A DNA stretch of 64,000 nt from JAWLHA01 sp041690535 (GCA_041690535.1 JAWLHA010000005.1:1-64000), one strand, 5' to 3'; shown: positions 8,542-17,650, numbered from the stretch's first letter. A program made the numbers and translations. Notes: generated by a model not told the origin, from the sequence alone.

Positions 8542-10656
8542 TCACCTGAAGTGATAGCGTAGTGAAAGCAGCACCAGGTGTACGGTGTAGTCCTGTGGTG
8601 CGGTGCCCAGGGAGAGCACGGTCGGCAGGGTGTCCACGGTGCCATCGCGGGTCCAGTCCTGCTCCTCGTACTCCTCGTAGCGATACCCCGCCCGAACCGA
8701 GAGGTTGTCCGTCAGCCGGTAGGTTCCGTGCAGGGCGGCGGCGGTGAGGGTGGAACTGAGCTCTGGCAGTGGCGGCGCCGCGGTGAGATCGATCGTCCCG
8801 TTGAACTCCGCGTAGGTGAGATCCGCCCCCAGATCGAGCTTGCCGGGCATGGCCTCCCAGACCAACCCGAGGCCGACAGTTTCGGTGAGATAGCGGTCCG
8901 AGGCGACCCAAAATGCATCCGAATCACCGGGGAGACTCCGCTCGCTCCCTTGTTGCTCGGAGCGCAGTCTGTCGTAGGTGTAGAAGGCCGACGCGACCAG
9001 CGTGTCGCTGAAGGCGTAGGAGAGCGAGGCGGAGTAGATGAGCCCGCTTGCCTCCTGGAGACCGAGAACCATCTCCCGGTAATCGTCCTCGACATGATCG
9101 GCCTCGACACTGAGGGAGAGGGCCTCGGTCGGCGTGAATGCCAGTTCCACCCCGGCCTTGCGGCGGGTGCGATCCGCGAGATGGTGCGCCCGCATCAGCG
9201 GATTGTCATGAAAGCCGGGATTCGCGTTGTCGAGCAGGGGATCGATGTCGGCCAAGGGGACGAAGGCCGAAGCGTCACGTTCCGAGTAGGCGTATCGGAG
9301 CGTCGTCTCCACTTTGTCGGACGCTCGAAGCTTGAGTTTGGTCCAGAGGGTGCGATCCCGGGTCTCCTCCACCTGCACCAGGGTACGGTCCATGCGGTCG
9401 TCGTCGAAACCAAGGGCCAGATCGGTGCCCCCCGCCAACCGGTATCCGGCCTTTAGCTGCAGCATACGCTGCTCGAAGCCGTAGGGCCGATTCCTTCGCA
9501 CCCCGCCGCCTCCCAGGTCGGTTACCACGTAGTCGTAGACATTGACGCTGGAGTCGTTGTCGCGGTCGCTGTAGGTGTAGTTGGCGTCGAGACGCAGCCG
9601 GGGCGTGGGACGCGAGTGGATCCCAAGGGCGGCCAGGGTGGTATTGACCTCCCCATTCAGATTGGTGGCCGGCAGAGGCGTGGTGGCGAGGGCTGGATTG
9701 ATGGTGTACGGGAGGAACGTCTCGTCCTGAGTCATGCGCCCGACGGCAAGTCGGGCGCTGATGCGAGTCTTATCCCCGAGCTGGTACCCGAGGAGGGCAC
9801 TGATCTGATGGAATTGGTTGTCCGGAGCCTCCGCCATCTGTCCCTGCGCCGCATTGGCGGCGAGATCCTCGTAAGGATTGCGCCAGAGGAGGGCGTTGCG
9901 ATCGTTCCTGAAGTGGGAGCCGGCGTAGGCGAGTCGGGATTGGAACCGCTCCCCGCTGAACCCGAGGGCCAGGCCGAAGTCGTTGGTCTGGTATTCGAAC
10001 GGGACCGGGAGGATGGCGGCCTGCGTGAAACCGAAGGTCGCCCCCACATCCTTCACCCCCCGCTTCTGTTCGCGTCGAATGTAGCCGGAGACCTCCCACT
10101 TCTCCTTGGGGACAAAGGTAAACCGCGCTCCGGTGCGATCACGCTCGCTCTTCAGAGCGGTCCCGCTGAGGTGTGCGCCAAGCGTCGGCATGGCCGCGGT
10201 GGTTTGGCCGGGCACCCATTGGGCCGGCAGTGTGAGCTCGCCGCCACCCATATCCCGGAACGGCGTGCGGGCGCTCTCATCCCGGAAGTTGGGGATGCGG
10301 TGATATTCGAGCCCAATCTCGTAGGTTCCTTGTCTGCCGCCCTCCAGCCACACGCGGCGGGAGTCGAGGCTGAGTTCCTGGGCCCTTCCTTCAAGAAAGC
10401 CCCCCTCCTCACCACGGAACCGAAACTCGCCGTCCGCATTCAGTAGCGTGCCTTCGTCCGTGTATCCGGTGTATCGGCCAAAACGGAAGGCGTCATCGCT
10501 CTGGTCGCCGATCCCGCCCTCGACCGAGCCGGACCAGCCGCTCTCGTCGGGGCAGTATTTGCACGTAGGGGGGGCCGCCCCCGCCCCGGCGGGGGCCAGT
10601 TGCATGAGCGTCGCGAAGAGCAGCACACCTTTTGGGGAATGGGCGCAAGCGGACAT
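8542..10656 (-). CDS. mtrB: MtrB/PioB family decaheme-associated outer membrane beta-barrel
   Basis: A 704-residue protein with a signal peptide (cleaved near AGAGAAP) and, just after it, the CKYC pair that is conserved near the N-terminus of MtrB homologues. The rest consists of alternating amphipathic strands of barrel type, about 26-28 by the family norm, ending in LSLRYHFR. In Shewanella and in PioB the barrel sheathes the MtrA/PioA cytochrome so that electrons can cross the outer membrane. It is third in an operon after mtrC and mtrA, 42 bases behind mtrA, with a GGAGGGAG ribosome binding site. A small hairpin TATCAC/GTGATA (8540-8556) overlaps the stop codon. The family assignment is firm; direction of electron flow is not given by sequence. 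Confidence 0.93.
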   Translation of the reverse strand: MSACAHSPKGVLLFATLMQLAPAGAGAAPPTCKYCPDESGWSGSVEGGIGDQSDDAFRFGRYTGYTDEGTLLNADGEFRFRGEEGGFLEGRAQELSLDSRRVWLEGGRQGTYEIGLEYHRIPNFRDESARTPFRDMGGGELTLPAQWVPGQTTAAMPTLGAHLSGTALKSERDRTGARFTFVPKEKWEVSGYIRREQKRGVKDVGATFGFTQAAILPVPFEYQTNDFGLALGFSGERFQSRLAYAGSHFRNDRNALLWRNPYEDLAANAAQGQMAEAPDNQFHQISALLGYQLGDKTRISARLAVGRMTQDETFLPYTINPALATTPLPATNLNGEVNTTLAALGIHSRPTPRLRLDANYTYSDRDNDSSVNVYDYVVTDLGGGGVRRNRPYGFEQRMLQLKAGYRLAGGTDLALGFDDDRMDRTLVQVEETRDRTLWTKLKLRASDKVETTLRYAYSERDASAFVPLADIDPLLDNANPGFHDNPLMRAHHLADRTRRKAGVELAFTPTEALSLSVEADHVEDDYREMVLGLQEASGLIYSASLSYAFSDTLVASAFYTYDRLRSEQQGSERSLPGDSDAFWVASDRYLTETVGLGLVWEAMPGKLDLGADLTYAEFNGTIDLTAAPPLPELSSTLTAAALHGTYRLTDNLSVRAGYRYEEYEEQDWTRDGTVDTLPTVLSLGTAPQDYTVHLVLLSLRYHFR

Positions 10657-10698
10657 GTTCGTCTCCCTCCGTGGGCTCGGTCTCGTTCTGTCCCAGTC

Positions 10699-11691
10699 TC
10701 AGCGTGCCAGGGTTACGCCCGACGGATGGTTGCTGCCGTGCACCTGGGAGTGACAGTTCAGGCAGCCCTTCACCCCCAGGAACTGGGATCCCAGCCGTGA
10801 CCCGTCGTAACGGAGACTGGGGTGGCCGGCTTGTGCGTGGCACTGCTGGCAAAGTTGGGGGGGGCGCTTTTTCAACAATGCGGGAAGGTTGGAGCCGTGG
10901 GGCGTGTGGCAGATGGTGCAATCCTCCGTCACCGGTTGGTGCTCCCAAAGAAACGGGCCGCGCAACTCCGCGTGGCAGGAGGTGCACATCTGCCGGGCGG
11001 TGGCCCCCACCTGCAGGCCTGAGCCGTCTTCGCCGTGGACATCGTGGCATTCGCTGCAAGCCATCTGCCCCTCCCGTACGGGATGGTGGGAGGCCTGGTA
11101 GAACTTCGCCTTTTGGTTTTGATGGCAACCGAAACAGATGTTGGACTGCTCCCGGGTGTCGAGTACCCGGTCGCGCTCCACGTGGACCTTGTGGCAGGAG
11201 GCGCAGGCCACCTCATTGAACTCGTGGGTGCTGCCCTTCCACCCGATACGTTGGTGATTTTCATGGCAGGTGAGGCAGCGGGCATTCTGGTCCTTGGCCG
11301 GGGTCCAGGCATTCTTGCCGAAATTGATGATCGGCGCCTTCGGCTCGCCGCCTTTGGGCTCCTTCTCGTGCTCGCCGCCTGGACCGTGGCACGATTCGCA
11401 TTGCTCATTGGCGAACGGGGTCCTCGGGTCGGTCACCACGGCGTGCCGGGTCTTGAACAGCGGCAGGATGGGGTATTCGTTGTCCTCGTCATGGCACTTG
11501 AGGCAAGTGTCGGCGCCCCGCTTGGCCCCCGGGGCGTTCAGCACCTGGCGGACCGTCGCATCGGCCTCCTCCGCCGTCATTGTGGCGCGCGGCCTCTCTT
11601 CCTCGGTGGCGTGCAGCAGAGCCGATGCGCAGCCCAGCGTCACGAGCAGGGCCAGCCATAAAACCGTCCGTCCGTCGAATGATTCAAACAT
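10699..11691 (-). CDS. mtrA: Periplasmic decaheme c-type cytochrome, MtrA/DmsE family
   Basis: A 330-residue protein with an N-terminal hydrophobic export signal and ten CXXCH haem motifs (CLKCH, CESCH, CLTCH, CASCH, CFGCH, CSECH, CTSCH, CTICH, CQQCH, CLNCH), the usual number and length for MtrA. Homologues carry electrons from the periplasm into the outer-membrane barrel, to MtrC outside. It lies between mtrC and mtrB in the same orientation. The gap to mtrC is about 245 bases, unusually long for this operon, and is occupied by a MITE-like element. The start at 11691 has AAGGGAAG upstream. An LGC triplet in the signal (residues 19-21) is not a classical lipobox. Maturation needs the Ccm cytochrome c system, not in this window. 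Confidence 0.95.
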   Translation of the reverse strand: MFESFDGRTVLWLALLVTLGCASALLHATEEERPRATMTAEEADATVRQVLNAPGAKRGADTCLKCHDEDNEYPILPLFKTRHAVVTDPRTPFANEQCESCHGPGGEHEKEPKGGEPKAPIINFGKNAWTPAKDQNARCLTCHENHQRIGWKGSTHEFNEVACASCHKVHVERDRVLDTREQSNICFGCHQNQKAKFYQASHHPVREGQMACSECHDVHGEDGSGLQVGATARQMCTSCHAELRGPFLWEHQPVTEDCTICHTPHGSNLPALLKKRPPQLCQQCHAQAGHPSLRYDGSRLGSQFLGVKGCLNCHSQVHGSNHPSGVTLAR

Positions 11692-11716
11692 GCGTTACTT
11701 CCCTTTCGGGGCTTTT

Positions 11717-11878
11717 GGGAAACGCTGATTAATTCGTCATGCCCGCGAAGCCTGCCCCCAAGAGCTTCAGTTGCGGGGGCGGGCATCCAGTGCCTTGATT
11801 TTTCGAGGCTCGCCGAAGCCTGCCCTCGAATGCCTTCGGGGGCGGGAGCGACGAAAGCGGACTTGATCAGCGATTCCT
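11717..11878. mobile_element. MITE-like element, copy 1, between mtrC and mtrA
   Basis: The left end reads GGGAAACGCTGATTAATTC and the right end GATCAGCGATTCC, a slightly decayed inverted copy. Inside are smaller palindromes such as TGCCCGCGAAG and CGGGCATCC. The same element, with better-kept ends, occurs at 55244-55389. It encodes nothing. It sits inside the mtr operon. Confidence 0.75.
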
Positions 11879-11936
11879 TAGTGGTTTTGGGGCGAAACGG
11901 AGAGGGGCACGTCCGCCCCTCCACGCTTCGACAGGG

Positions 11937-14114
11937 CTACTTCGCCTTGTGGACCACCTTCACGTCTTTCGGCCCACCGTTGCCATGGCACTCGTCACAG
12001 CGCTCGTAGACGACGGTGCTAATGACCTCTTGGGTCTGATCGAACACCGCCCCCATGTCGGACATGTGGATGCGCAAGGCGGTGCGGTCGTGGCACGAGG
12101 AGCAGGTGGCCGCCTTGGGCGAGATCCGCAGGTCGTCGGCCGTCCCTCGGGTGTCGTCGGGCCCGAAATCAATGGAGGTAGCGAACACGCCCCGATCGGT
12201 CCGGTAGGATTCGTTCACGTGGCAGCTGTTGCAGTCCGACAAAATGCCCGGGTAGTGCACCTCGGCGGTGTAGTCCTTCCCCGACTTGTTGACGAAGGGG
12301 TTCTCGCGCATCACCCCTGAATGGATCCCGTGGATCATGCGCTTGAACTGCAACGACTCCTTGATTTGGGTGCCGTCCGCCAGCGTGCCCGAGGAGAGCC
12401 GGTTGGCATCGTGGCATATGGCGCACACCTCCGTGCTGTTGCGCGCCCCGCCATGGAATGTAACCCCAAGCGTCCCATGGCAGCTTTCGCACTTCTCCGT
12501 TGCGACGATCTGGCGGCGCGCTGTCCCCGCCTCGCCGGTCGAGAGGTCGAGATCGTAGACGCTGTTCCTCAGCGGCACGTTGATCGTCTCACCCTCGATG
12601 GGCAGCCGGGTGGCCACATCCAAGCGGGATTCCCTCACTTGGCCTAGGGAGGCGATCCGGGCTGTTCCCTTTGCAGCCTCAGGCAGGGTGCCGGTGGTGA
12701 TCCGATAGCGACCCTCGCCGGTCTCGATCCCATTGCTCACCGTCACGTTGAGGGTGCTCGAGTAGTCGTCGCCATTGACCCCCGGCGTGGTGTTGGTGGC
12801 CACATACAGCCGCACACCGCTGTAGCGACTCTCTTTGACATCGTAGGGTGCGTCGCCGTCGGTGGGATCGACGATGGCGTAGTCGATGGTCACGGTGCGA
12901 TCGCCGTTGAGTGTCACACCCTCGATATCGAAGCGGTACTTGGCGGCGTTGGCCTCCGCCTGGATCCAGTGGACGTTCTCCACCGCATAGGGGTTGGTGA
13001 CGCTCGGGTCGCCCGTCACATGACAGGTGGTGCACTCCTTGTTGTTGGGTGTACCGTCGGCGTTGAGCCAGTTGAAACTGCGGTGATTGCTGAAGTCCAC
13101 GTCGTCATGGCAGGAGCCGCAGGCCTGCTGGGTGGGCTTGCTCTTCCAGTTGTCGGCATCGGCGGCCTTGGTGTTGTCGTGGCACTTGGTGCAGTTGCGC
13201 AGGTCCTGGGGGAAACCCACGTTGGAGTAGTCGTGGGTATCGCTGTTGACCACGTATCTTCCACCGGCCACCACGCTGGGCAGATTCCTGCCGCGGTGCA
13301 GCTTGTGGATGAAATACTGGAAGTCCACCGTGTCACCAGTCCACGCATCGCGCGTCCCCGGGTTGTGGCAGGTGACACAATACTTCACCTCCTTGCGGCC
13401 ACCGCCATGGGGCGCCAAGTCGCCATGGCATTGATTGCAGCTTTCGGTATTGACGATGTCGCGGGTGAGGGCGACGGATTGCCCGTCGGGGCGCCAAGTA
13501 TGGGTCTGATTGGCGGTCGGCAGGGGGTCGCCGCCGATGGAACCGCTGATCTGAATACCCAGCCGGTGAGTCAGGTCCGGTTCATAGGCCACCGCAAGGG
13601 GCATGGTGACGTTTTGGATATCCGTGGCAAACGTGTACGTGTACTTGCCATTGCCGTGGTACTCGAGGGTGCCGTTCTTTTCCGTATTGGCGCGAATGAC
13701 CTTGCGTGTGACCCCGTCGTTGGTCTTCTCGCGCTCGATGTTGATGTAGCTCTGCCAACGGCTCGGGTTGTGGTCGCTTTCGGGCACGAGCTTGGCGAGC
13801 GTGAATTGGACGTTGTTTGTCGTTAGGCCCTTGAGGCCCTTGCCCGACTCGTCGCGAACCACGAACGTGGCCACGGGCAGCGCATCCATGGAGACCTGGA
13901 TTTCACTCCCGCTCACGACCAGTTTGGTGAGCTCCGCGGGCACGGAGGTGCTCACGTCGATGGTCGGCAGGGTGTCGAGACCGACGCCGCCCCCATCACT
14001 ATCGCCCGGAGGGGGATTATCGTCACTCCCGCTACCGCAGCCCCCCAAGGCGGCGACCAATAAGAGTGTGGCCACTACCCCCCGACGCTCCTTGAAACAC
14101 TCTGCCAACCCCAT
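11937..14114 (-). CDS. mtrC: OmcA/MtrC family decaheme outer-membrane lipoprotein cytochrome
   Basis: A 725-residue protein. The N-terminus has a lipoprotein signal with LGGC lipobox (Cys26), then a Gly/Ser/Asp-rich linker. Ten CXXCH motifs are present, grouped as two sets of five (CNQCH, CVTCH, CTKCH, CGSCH, CTTCH, then CESCH, CAICH, CNSCH, CSSCH, CDECH), each preceded by a beta domain. This is the domain I-II / III-IV layout of MtrC and OmcA, which stand on the cell surface and pass electrons to minerals, other cells or electrodes. It is the first gene of the mtrCAB cluster, with an AGGAGGG ribosome binding site. No cytoplasmic-membrane donor such as CymA is in the window. Confidence 0.95.
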   Translation of the reverse strand: MGLAECFKERRGVVATLLLVAALGGCGSGSDDNPPPGDSDGGGVGLDTLPTIDVSTSVPAELTKLVVSGSEIQVSMDALPVATFVVRDESGKGLKGLTTNNVQFTLAKLVPESDHNPSRWQSYINIEREKTNDGVTRKVIRANTEKNGTLEYHGNGKYTYTFATDIQNVTMPLAVAYEPDLTHRLGIQISGSIGGDPLPTANQTHTWRPDGQSVALTRDIVNTESCNQCHGDLAPHGGGRKEVKYCVTCHNPGTRDAWTGDTVDFQYFIHKLHRGRNLPSVVAGGRYVVNSDTHDYSNVGFPQDLRNCTKCHDNTKAADADNWKSKPTQQACGSCHDDVDFSNHRSFNWLNADGTPNNKECTTCHVTGDPSVTNPYAVENVHWIQAEANAAKYRFDIEGVTLNGDRTVTIDYAIVDPTDGDAPYDVKESRYSGVRLYVATNTTPGVNGDDYSSTLNVTVSNGIETGEGRYRITTGTLPEAAKGTARIASLGQVRESRLDVATRLPIEGETINVPLRNSVYDLDLSTGEAGTARRQIVATEKCESCHGTLGVTFHGGARNSTEVCAICHDANRLSSGTLADGTQIKESLQFKRMIHGIHSGVMRENPFVNKSGKDYTAEVHYPGILSDCNSCHVNESYRTDRGVFATSIDFGPDDTRGTADDLRISPKAATCSSCHDRTALRIHMSDMGAVFDQTQEVISTVVYERCDECHGNGGPKDVKVVHKAK

Positions 14115-14503
14115 GAGATTCCCTCCTGTGCCACGTGCTTGGACGGCTGGGCGTAATTAGCCCCGCCTCGGGCAGACCCAATAAAGGTCTTCGCGGGCAA
14201 TGGTTCCTCAGAGTCCATTGATACCCCGGATGCGCCTGTTGGCTCGGGAGAATGCAGGCTTAAACGCCGGTTTTCGCGGCCTTCCCTTATCAAGTATAGG
14301 CGTATAATTATTAGGGTCTTATTCTTGTATAGTAGAGGTTTCAGGGAGCGTCAATGTTTGTCACACCTGCCAAACGACTCATCGCCACGCTCATCAGCGC
14401 GATTCGCTTCCATGCCGCCACCGAAAATTGGTACGCAGGAAAGCCGTTGTTTTTCTACCGGCCCCTCGCCGTCCTCGCTACGGTCGCTAGTGAGAAATGC
14501 GGG
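14115..14503. other. Upstream region of the mtr operon
   Basis: This gap lies upstream of mtrC and downstream of the convergent-side MFS/spermidine synthase-like gene, so the mtr promoter should lie here. An AT-rich block at about 14288-14335 is the only candidate; it includes a plus-strand TATAAT at 14303-14308 but no matching -35. No FNR, CRP or sigma-54 site is convincing. Confidence 0.45.
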
Positions 14504-16054
14504 CTAAAGTCCTTCCTTGCCGGTCAGGAGGGTTGATACAAGGCGCTCTACGGGGACGAAGTCGTCGGTGAGCAGAGGCAGTGCGGCACTGGGGGTGCCA
14601 GTGGCGCGCAGGGGTTCGTTCACTCGAAACCAACGCCGGGGGAATCCGCTTTCAGCGTACAGCCGGTCCGGCATTGGAAGCCCGTCTGCGGCACTGATCA
14701 CCAGCGTCACGCGGGTAGGCGTCTCAGGGAGATGGTCCATCCAGACGTCCACGTGTTCGAAGACTTGTTCGAGCCCTTTGACGATGGCTTTGACGAGACG
14801 CGGATCGGGGAAGGCATCGACGACGTTGATCAAATACAGGCCGTTTGGCGCCAACCGGGCCCGGACCAGTTCCGTGTATTCCCGCGTGATGAGGTGGTAG
14901 GGGATAGAGATATCATGGAAGGCATCCCCAATGATGACATCGTACCTCCGCTCCTCCCGTGCGAGTACTACCCGGGCATCCGTGTGCACCACCCGCATGC
15001 CCGCGGTGTCCACATAGAGCTTGTCGTGGGCGGTTTGAGTGACGACGGGGTCGAGTTCAGAAACCGTCACCCCGGCCCCGGGCCATCGGGACATCACGGC
15101 ACGCGGCAGGGTATAGGCACCGCCCCCGACGAAAAACCAGCGCAGCCTCTCCAATGATTCGGAGTCGAAACGATGTTGGACCAGCTCATCCATCAGGTGC
15201 ACGTACGGGGAGAGCAGAAGGGTCGGATCTTCACGGTGATTGGTGCCATGCCCGAGGTGATCCAACACCAGAGTGCGGGCTGTGCCAAAGGGCAGCTTTT
15301 CATCAAGCATGCGGATGCAGAAGTAACGGCTGGAGACCTCGCAGGGATCGGCGAATCCCTGCCGTGTTCCTGTGATGATAAGAAGTGGTATCGCCAAAAC
15401 CACAAGTGCCGCAGGCACTGCCTTTGGTTTACCTCTCAGCAGCGGCAGGGCGAGCAGAAAAAGCACGATGGCGGTGCCCATGACGATTCGAACCGTCCCG
15501 AACCACTGGACCAGCCAATAGCCGGTGAGAAAGGTTCCGACGATGGAGCCAAATGCCGCCAACGCATGCATTCGCCCGACCACATGGCCAGTGCGACTGT
15601 CCCGCTGCAAGGCCAATGTGGTTAGCAGCGGCGTGACGACCCCGAGTAGCAGCGCCGGCACGAAGAAGAGCGACAGCACGTAGAGGAAGCTCGCCGTGAG
15701 TAAATCGATCTGCGCTGTTTGGATGGCCGGCGCCACCATGGTCAGCACCAGCAGGGTGCCAACCGAAAAGAGCGCAGCCAGGATTAGAGTATTCGCCGCC
15801 GCGCGCCCATCCGCGCCTCGATCGGCCCACAACCCTCCTAACCAGTTGCCGAGCGACAATCCCGCCAGAATGACTCCGATGATGGACGTCCATGTGTAAA
15901 GAGAAACGCCGACGTAAGGGGCGATCAGGCGCCCGGCGACGATCTCCAGCACCATCAGGCAGGCGGAGCTGACAAATACTGTCACGCTATACCAGAAGGT
16001 GCCGGAAGAGGCGCGGTGCGGAATTTGCTGAGCATCATGATTCGTGTCTGTCAT
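14504..16054 (-). CDS. Fused MFS-type membrane domain / spermidine synthase-like protein
   Basis: A 516-residue protein. Residues about 20-220 make roughly seven to eight hydrophobic helices, including FVSSACLMVLEIVAGRLIAP, the typical start of the membrane part of fused MFS/spermidine synthases. The C-terminal 260 residues resemble the polyamine aminopropyltransferase fold: FFVGGGAYTLPRAV (a SAM-binding-like glycine loop), TVSELDPVV, and DVIIGDAFHDISIPYHL. Such fusions are widespread but their substrate is not known, and the aminopropyl transfer residues cannot be confirmed by eye. It stands alone in its orientation. No strong ribosome binding site is seen before 16054. Confidence 0.85.
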   Translation of the reverse strand: MTDTNHDAQQIPHRASSGTFWYSVTVFVSSACLMVLEIVAGRLIAPYVGVSLYTWTSIIGVILAGLSLGNWLGGLWADRGADGRAAANTLILAALFSVGTLLVLTMVAPAIQTAQIDLLTASFLYVLSLFFVPALLLGVVTPLLTTLALQRDSRTGHVVGRMHALAAFGSIVGTFLTGYWLVQWFGTVRIVMGTAIVLFLLALPLLRGKPKAVPAALVVLAIPLLIITGTRQGFADPCEVSSRYFCIRMLDEKLPFGTARTLVLDHLGHGTNHREDPTLLLSPYVHLMDELVQHRFDSESLERLRWFFVGGGAYTLPRAVMSRWPGAGVTVSELDPVVTQTAHDKLYVDTAGMRVVHTDARVVLAREERRYDVIIGDAFHDISIPYHLITREYTELVRARLAPNGLYLINVVDAFPDPRLVKAIVKGLEQVFEHVDVWMDHLPETPTRVTLVISAADGLPMPDRLYAESGFPRRWFRVNEPLRATGTPSAALPLLTDDFVPVERLVSTLLTGKEGL

Positions 16055-16101
16055 GGAGACGGATTATGCATGGGCACCGAGCACCATCCAAGAGGAGGGA
16101 A

Positions 16102-16137
16102 CAGGGTAAACGCACACTTACCCAAAAGCGGTGTAAG
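16102..16137. repeat. Partial copy of dispersed repeat family A
   Basis: CAGGGTAAACGCACACTTAC and the following GCGGTGTAAG match one half of the palindrome at 5343-5508. The other half is absent; a different palindromic element begins at 16151. Confidence 0.7.
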
Positions 16138-16150
16138 GTTTTGTTTTAGC

Positions 16151-16310
16151 GTAACTACTCGCCCCCTGTCATTCCCGCGAAGGCGCGCGAAGGCGGGAAT
16201 CCAGTCTGGTCAAGGCTGAGAAGATCCTCCCTGCGCAAGTGGAGAACACTTGTCACTTTTCTGGATTCCCGCCTTCGCGGGAATGACGGTTTCGGGGGGT
16301 GAGTAGTTAC
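16151..16310. mobile_element. 160-bp palindromic MITE-like element
   Basis: The ends GTAACTACTCGCCCCC (16151-16166) and GGGGTGAGTAGTTAC (16296-16310) are inverted copies. Inside, GTCATTCCCGCGAAGG and GGGAATCCAG face CTGGATTCCCGCC and GCGGGAATGAC. The element codes for nothing. It lies between the MFS/spermidine synthase-like gene and a truncated chemoreceptor, whose 5' part is lost just downstream. Confidence 0.8.
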
Positions 16311-16455
16311 ACAGTAGCGTCGGCACCTCGGCGGGCGCCGTCTCTGCGGAGTTTTCGTCTCCGTCCTCGCTTTTAGCAAATGCTAATGCCTTGAAAAAAC
16401 AGGCAAACAGGGCCGTGGCGGTGGAGCGCACCGTCGCCGCACTGTACAAGCTCGT

Positions 16456-16974
16456 AATATCGGCACGGTGCTGGAGGTCATCCGTGGGGTGGCGGAGCAG
16501 ACCAACCTGCTCGCGCTGAATGCGGCGATCGAGGCGGCCCGGGCCGGGGAGCAGGGGCGCGGCTTCGCCGTTGTGGCGGATGAGGTGCGCACCCTGGCCT
16601 CCCGCGCCCACTCCTCCACCGAAGAGATCCGGCTGATGATCGAACGGCTGCAGGCGGGCGCCCGGACGGCGGTGGAGGCGATGGCTCAGGGCCGCGCCCA
16701 GACCCAGGACAGCGTCGACCTGGCGGACAACGCGGCCGAGTCGCTGGCCGCCATCACCCGGGCAGTGGCTACCATCTCCGAGATGAACACGCATATCGCA
16801 ACCGCCGCGGGGCAGCAGGAGCAGGTCGCCGGCGAGATCAACCGCAACCTCATCAACATCACCCAAATCGCCGAGCAGACCGCCGAAGGCACCGGGGCAC
16901 TGGGCAGCGCCAGTGATCAGCTCGCCGCCGTCGCCGCGGAACTGGAGGGGTTGGTCGGCCACTTCAAGACCTGA
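16456..16974 (+). pseudogene. Truncated methyl-accepting chemotaxis protein, signalling domain only
   Basis: About 170 residues match only the C-terminal half of a chemoreceptor: NIGTVLEVIRGV, then the hairpin tip EQTNLLALNAAIEAARAGEQ and the return helix ending GLVGHFKT and a stop. No sensor, transmembrane or HAMP part precedes it. The receptor match begins near 16456, and no good start codon with a ribosome binding site is found; a GTG at 16468 is in frame. The tip sequence is intact, so a soluble fragment could in principle bind CheA or CheW, but truncation next to a repeat element suggests a relic. Confidence 0.75.
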
Positions 16975-17096
16975 CCGGCTGATGCCGGAGAAAGCTCGCA
17001 GACGTAGGGCGAGTGTCTTGCTTGCGCAAGTTTGCAGGATTCACGATATTCATGTGAATCAAAGTGTCTTGGGTGTCCAGACTGTGGGAGCGGCAG

Positions 17097-17570
17097 ATGG
17101 CGGTGATTCGCCCATTGGAGGCCAGTGATTTGGAGGTGCTCCGAATCCTCGTTTTGGAACTGCACGAGGCGGTTCGCCCGTTCGACCGGGATTTGCCCCC
17201 GGGCGAAGAGATCATCGAGGAGCATTTTGGGGAGTTGTTGGCCCGAGTGAGGGGGAGTTCCGGGAGGATTTTTCTCGCCGAAGAGGAGAGGCGCGTGATT
17301 GGCTACCTGTGTCTGTTCGGCGCGGTACAGCCCGAGGAGCGCGATGAACGGCCTGCGCAGTACGGCTTCATGGCAGAGCTGTTCGTCAAAGAGGGGTACC
17401 GCAATCGCGGAATTGGACAGGAGTTGGTAAGGCAGGCCGAGGCTCACGCCCGTACTCTCGGCGGCCACAAGATGGAGTTGAAGGTACTTGCCCGAAACGA
17501 GGCTGCCAGGCGTTTCTATGAGTCATGTGGCTATACGCCAAGAATCGTGATCATGAGCAAGCCTCTTTGA
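17097..17570 (+). CDS. GNAT family N-acetyltransferase
   Basis: A 157-residue single-domain GCN5-related acetyltransferase. The acetyl-CoA pyrophosphate loop is RNRGIGQEL (motif A), preceded by the FMAELFVKEGY strand, and the C-terminal NEAARRFYESCGY is the usual motif B. The start at 17097 follows GTGGGAG and gives AVIRPLEASDLE, a typical GNAT beginning; an upstream in-frame codon at 17064 is less likely. The acceptor substrate cannot be named. Just after the stop lies a fragment of rsgA, which shows that this junction has been rearranged. Confidence 0.85.
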   Translation: MAVIRPLEASDLEVLRILVLELHEAVRPFDRDLPPGEEIIEEHFGELLARVRGSSGRIFLAEEERRVIGYLCLFGAVQPEERDERPAQYGFMAELFVKEGYRNRGIGQELVRQAEAHARTLGGHKMELKVLARNEAARRFYESCGYTPRIVIMSKPL

Positions 17571-17586
17571 ACAGAGGTCTGCACCC

Positions 17587-17650
17587 TTGGCCGTTGTGGG
17601 CTCCTCCGGCGTCGGTAAGTCCACGGTGGTCAACAATCTTGCGGGCGCTG
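17587..17650 (+). pseudogene. Fragment of rsgA (P-loop segment)
   Basis: This stretch translates as LAVVGSSGVGKSTVVNNLAG and is nearly identical at the DNA level to 34366-34425 inside the intact rsgA of this window. Nothing of the rest of RsgA is found on either side: the match starts just after the GNAT gene and ends before the 3' end of the flavoprotein gene. It is a short relic or an ectopic copy, not a gene. Confidence 0.8.

Noticed and set aside
14354..14536. 60-residue plus-strand frame after a TATAAT box
   Set aside because: It overlaps the 3' end of the MFS/spermidine synthase-like gene, matches nothing that I know, and the -35 is missing. It may be chance.
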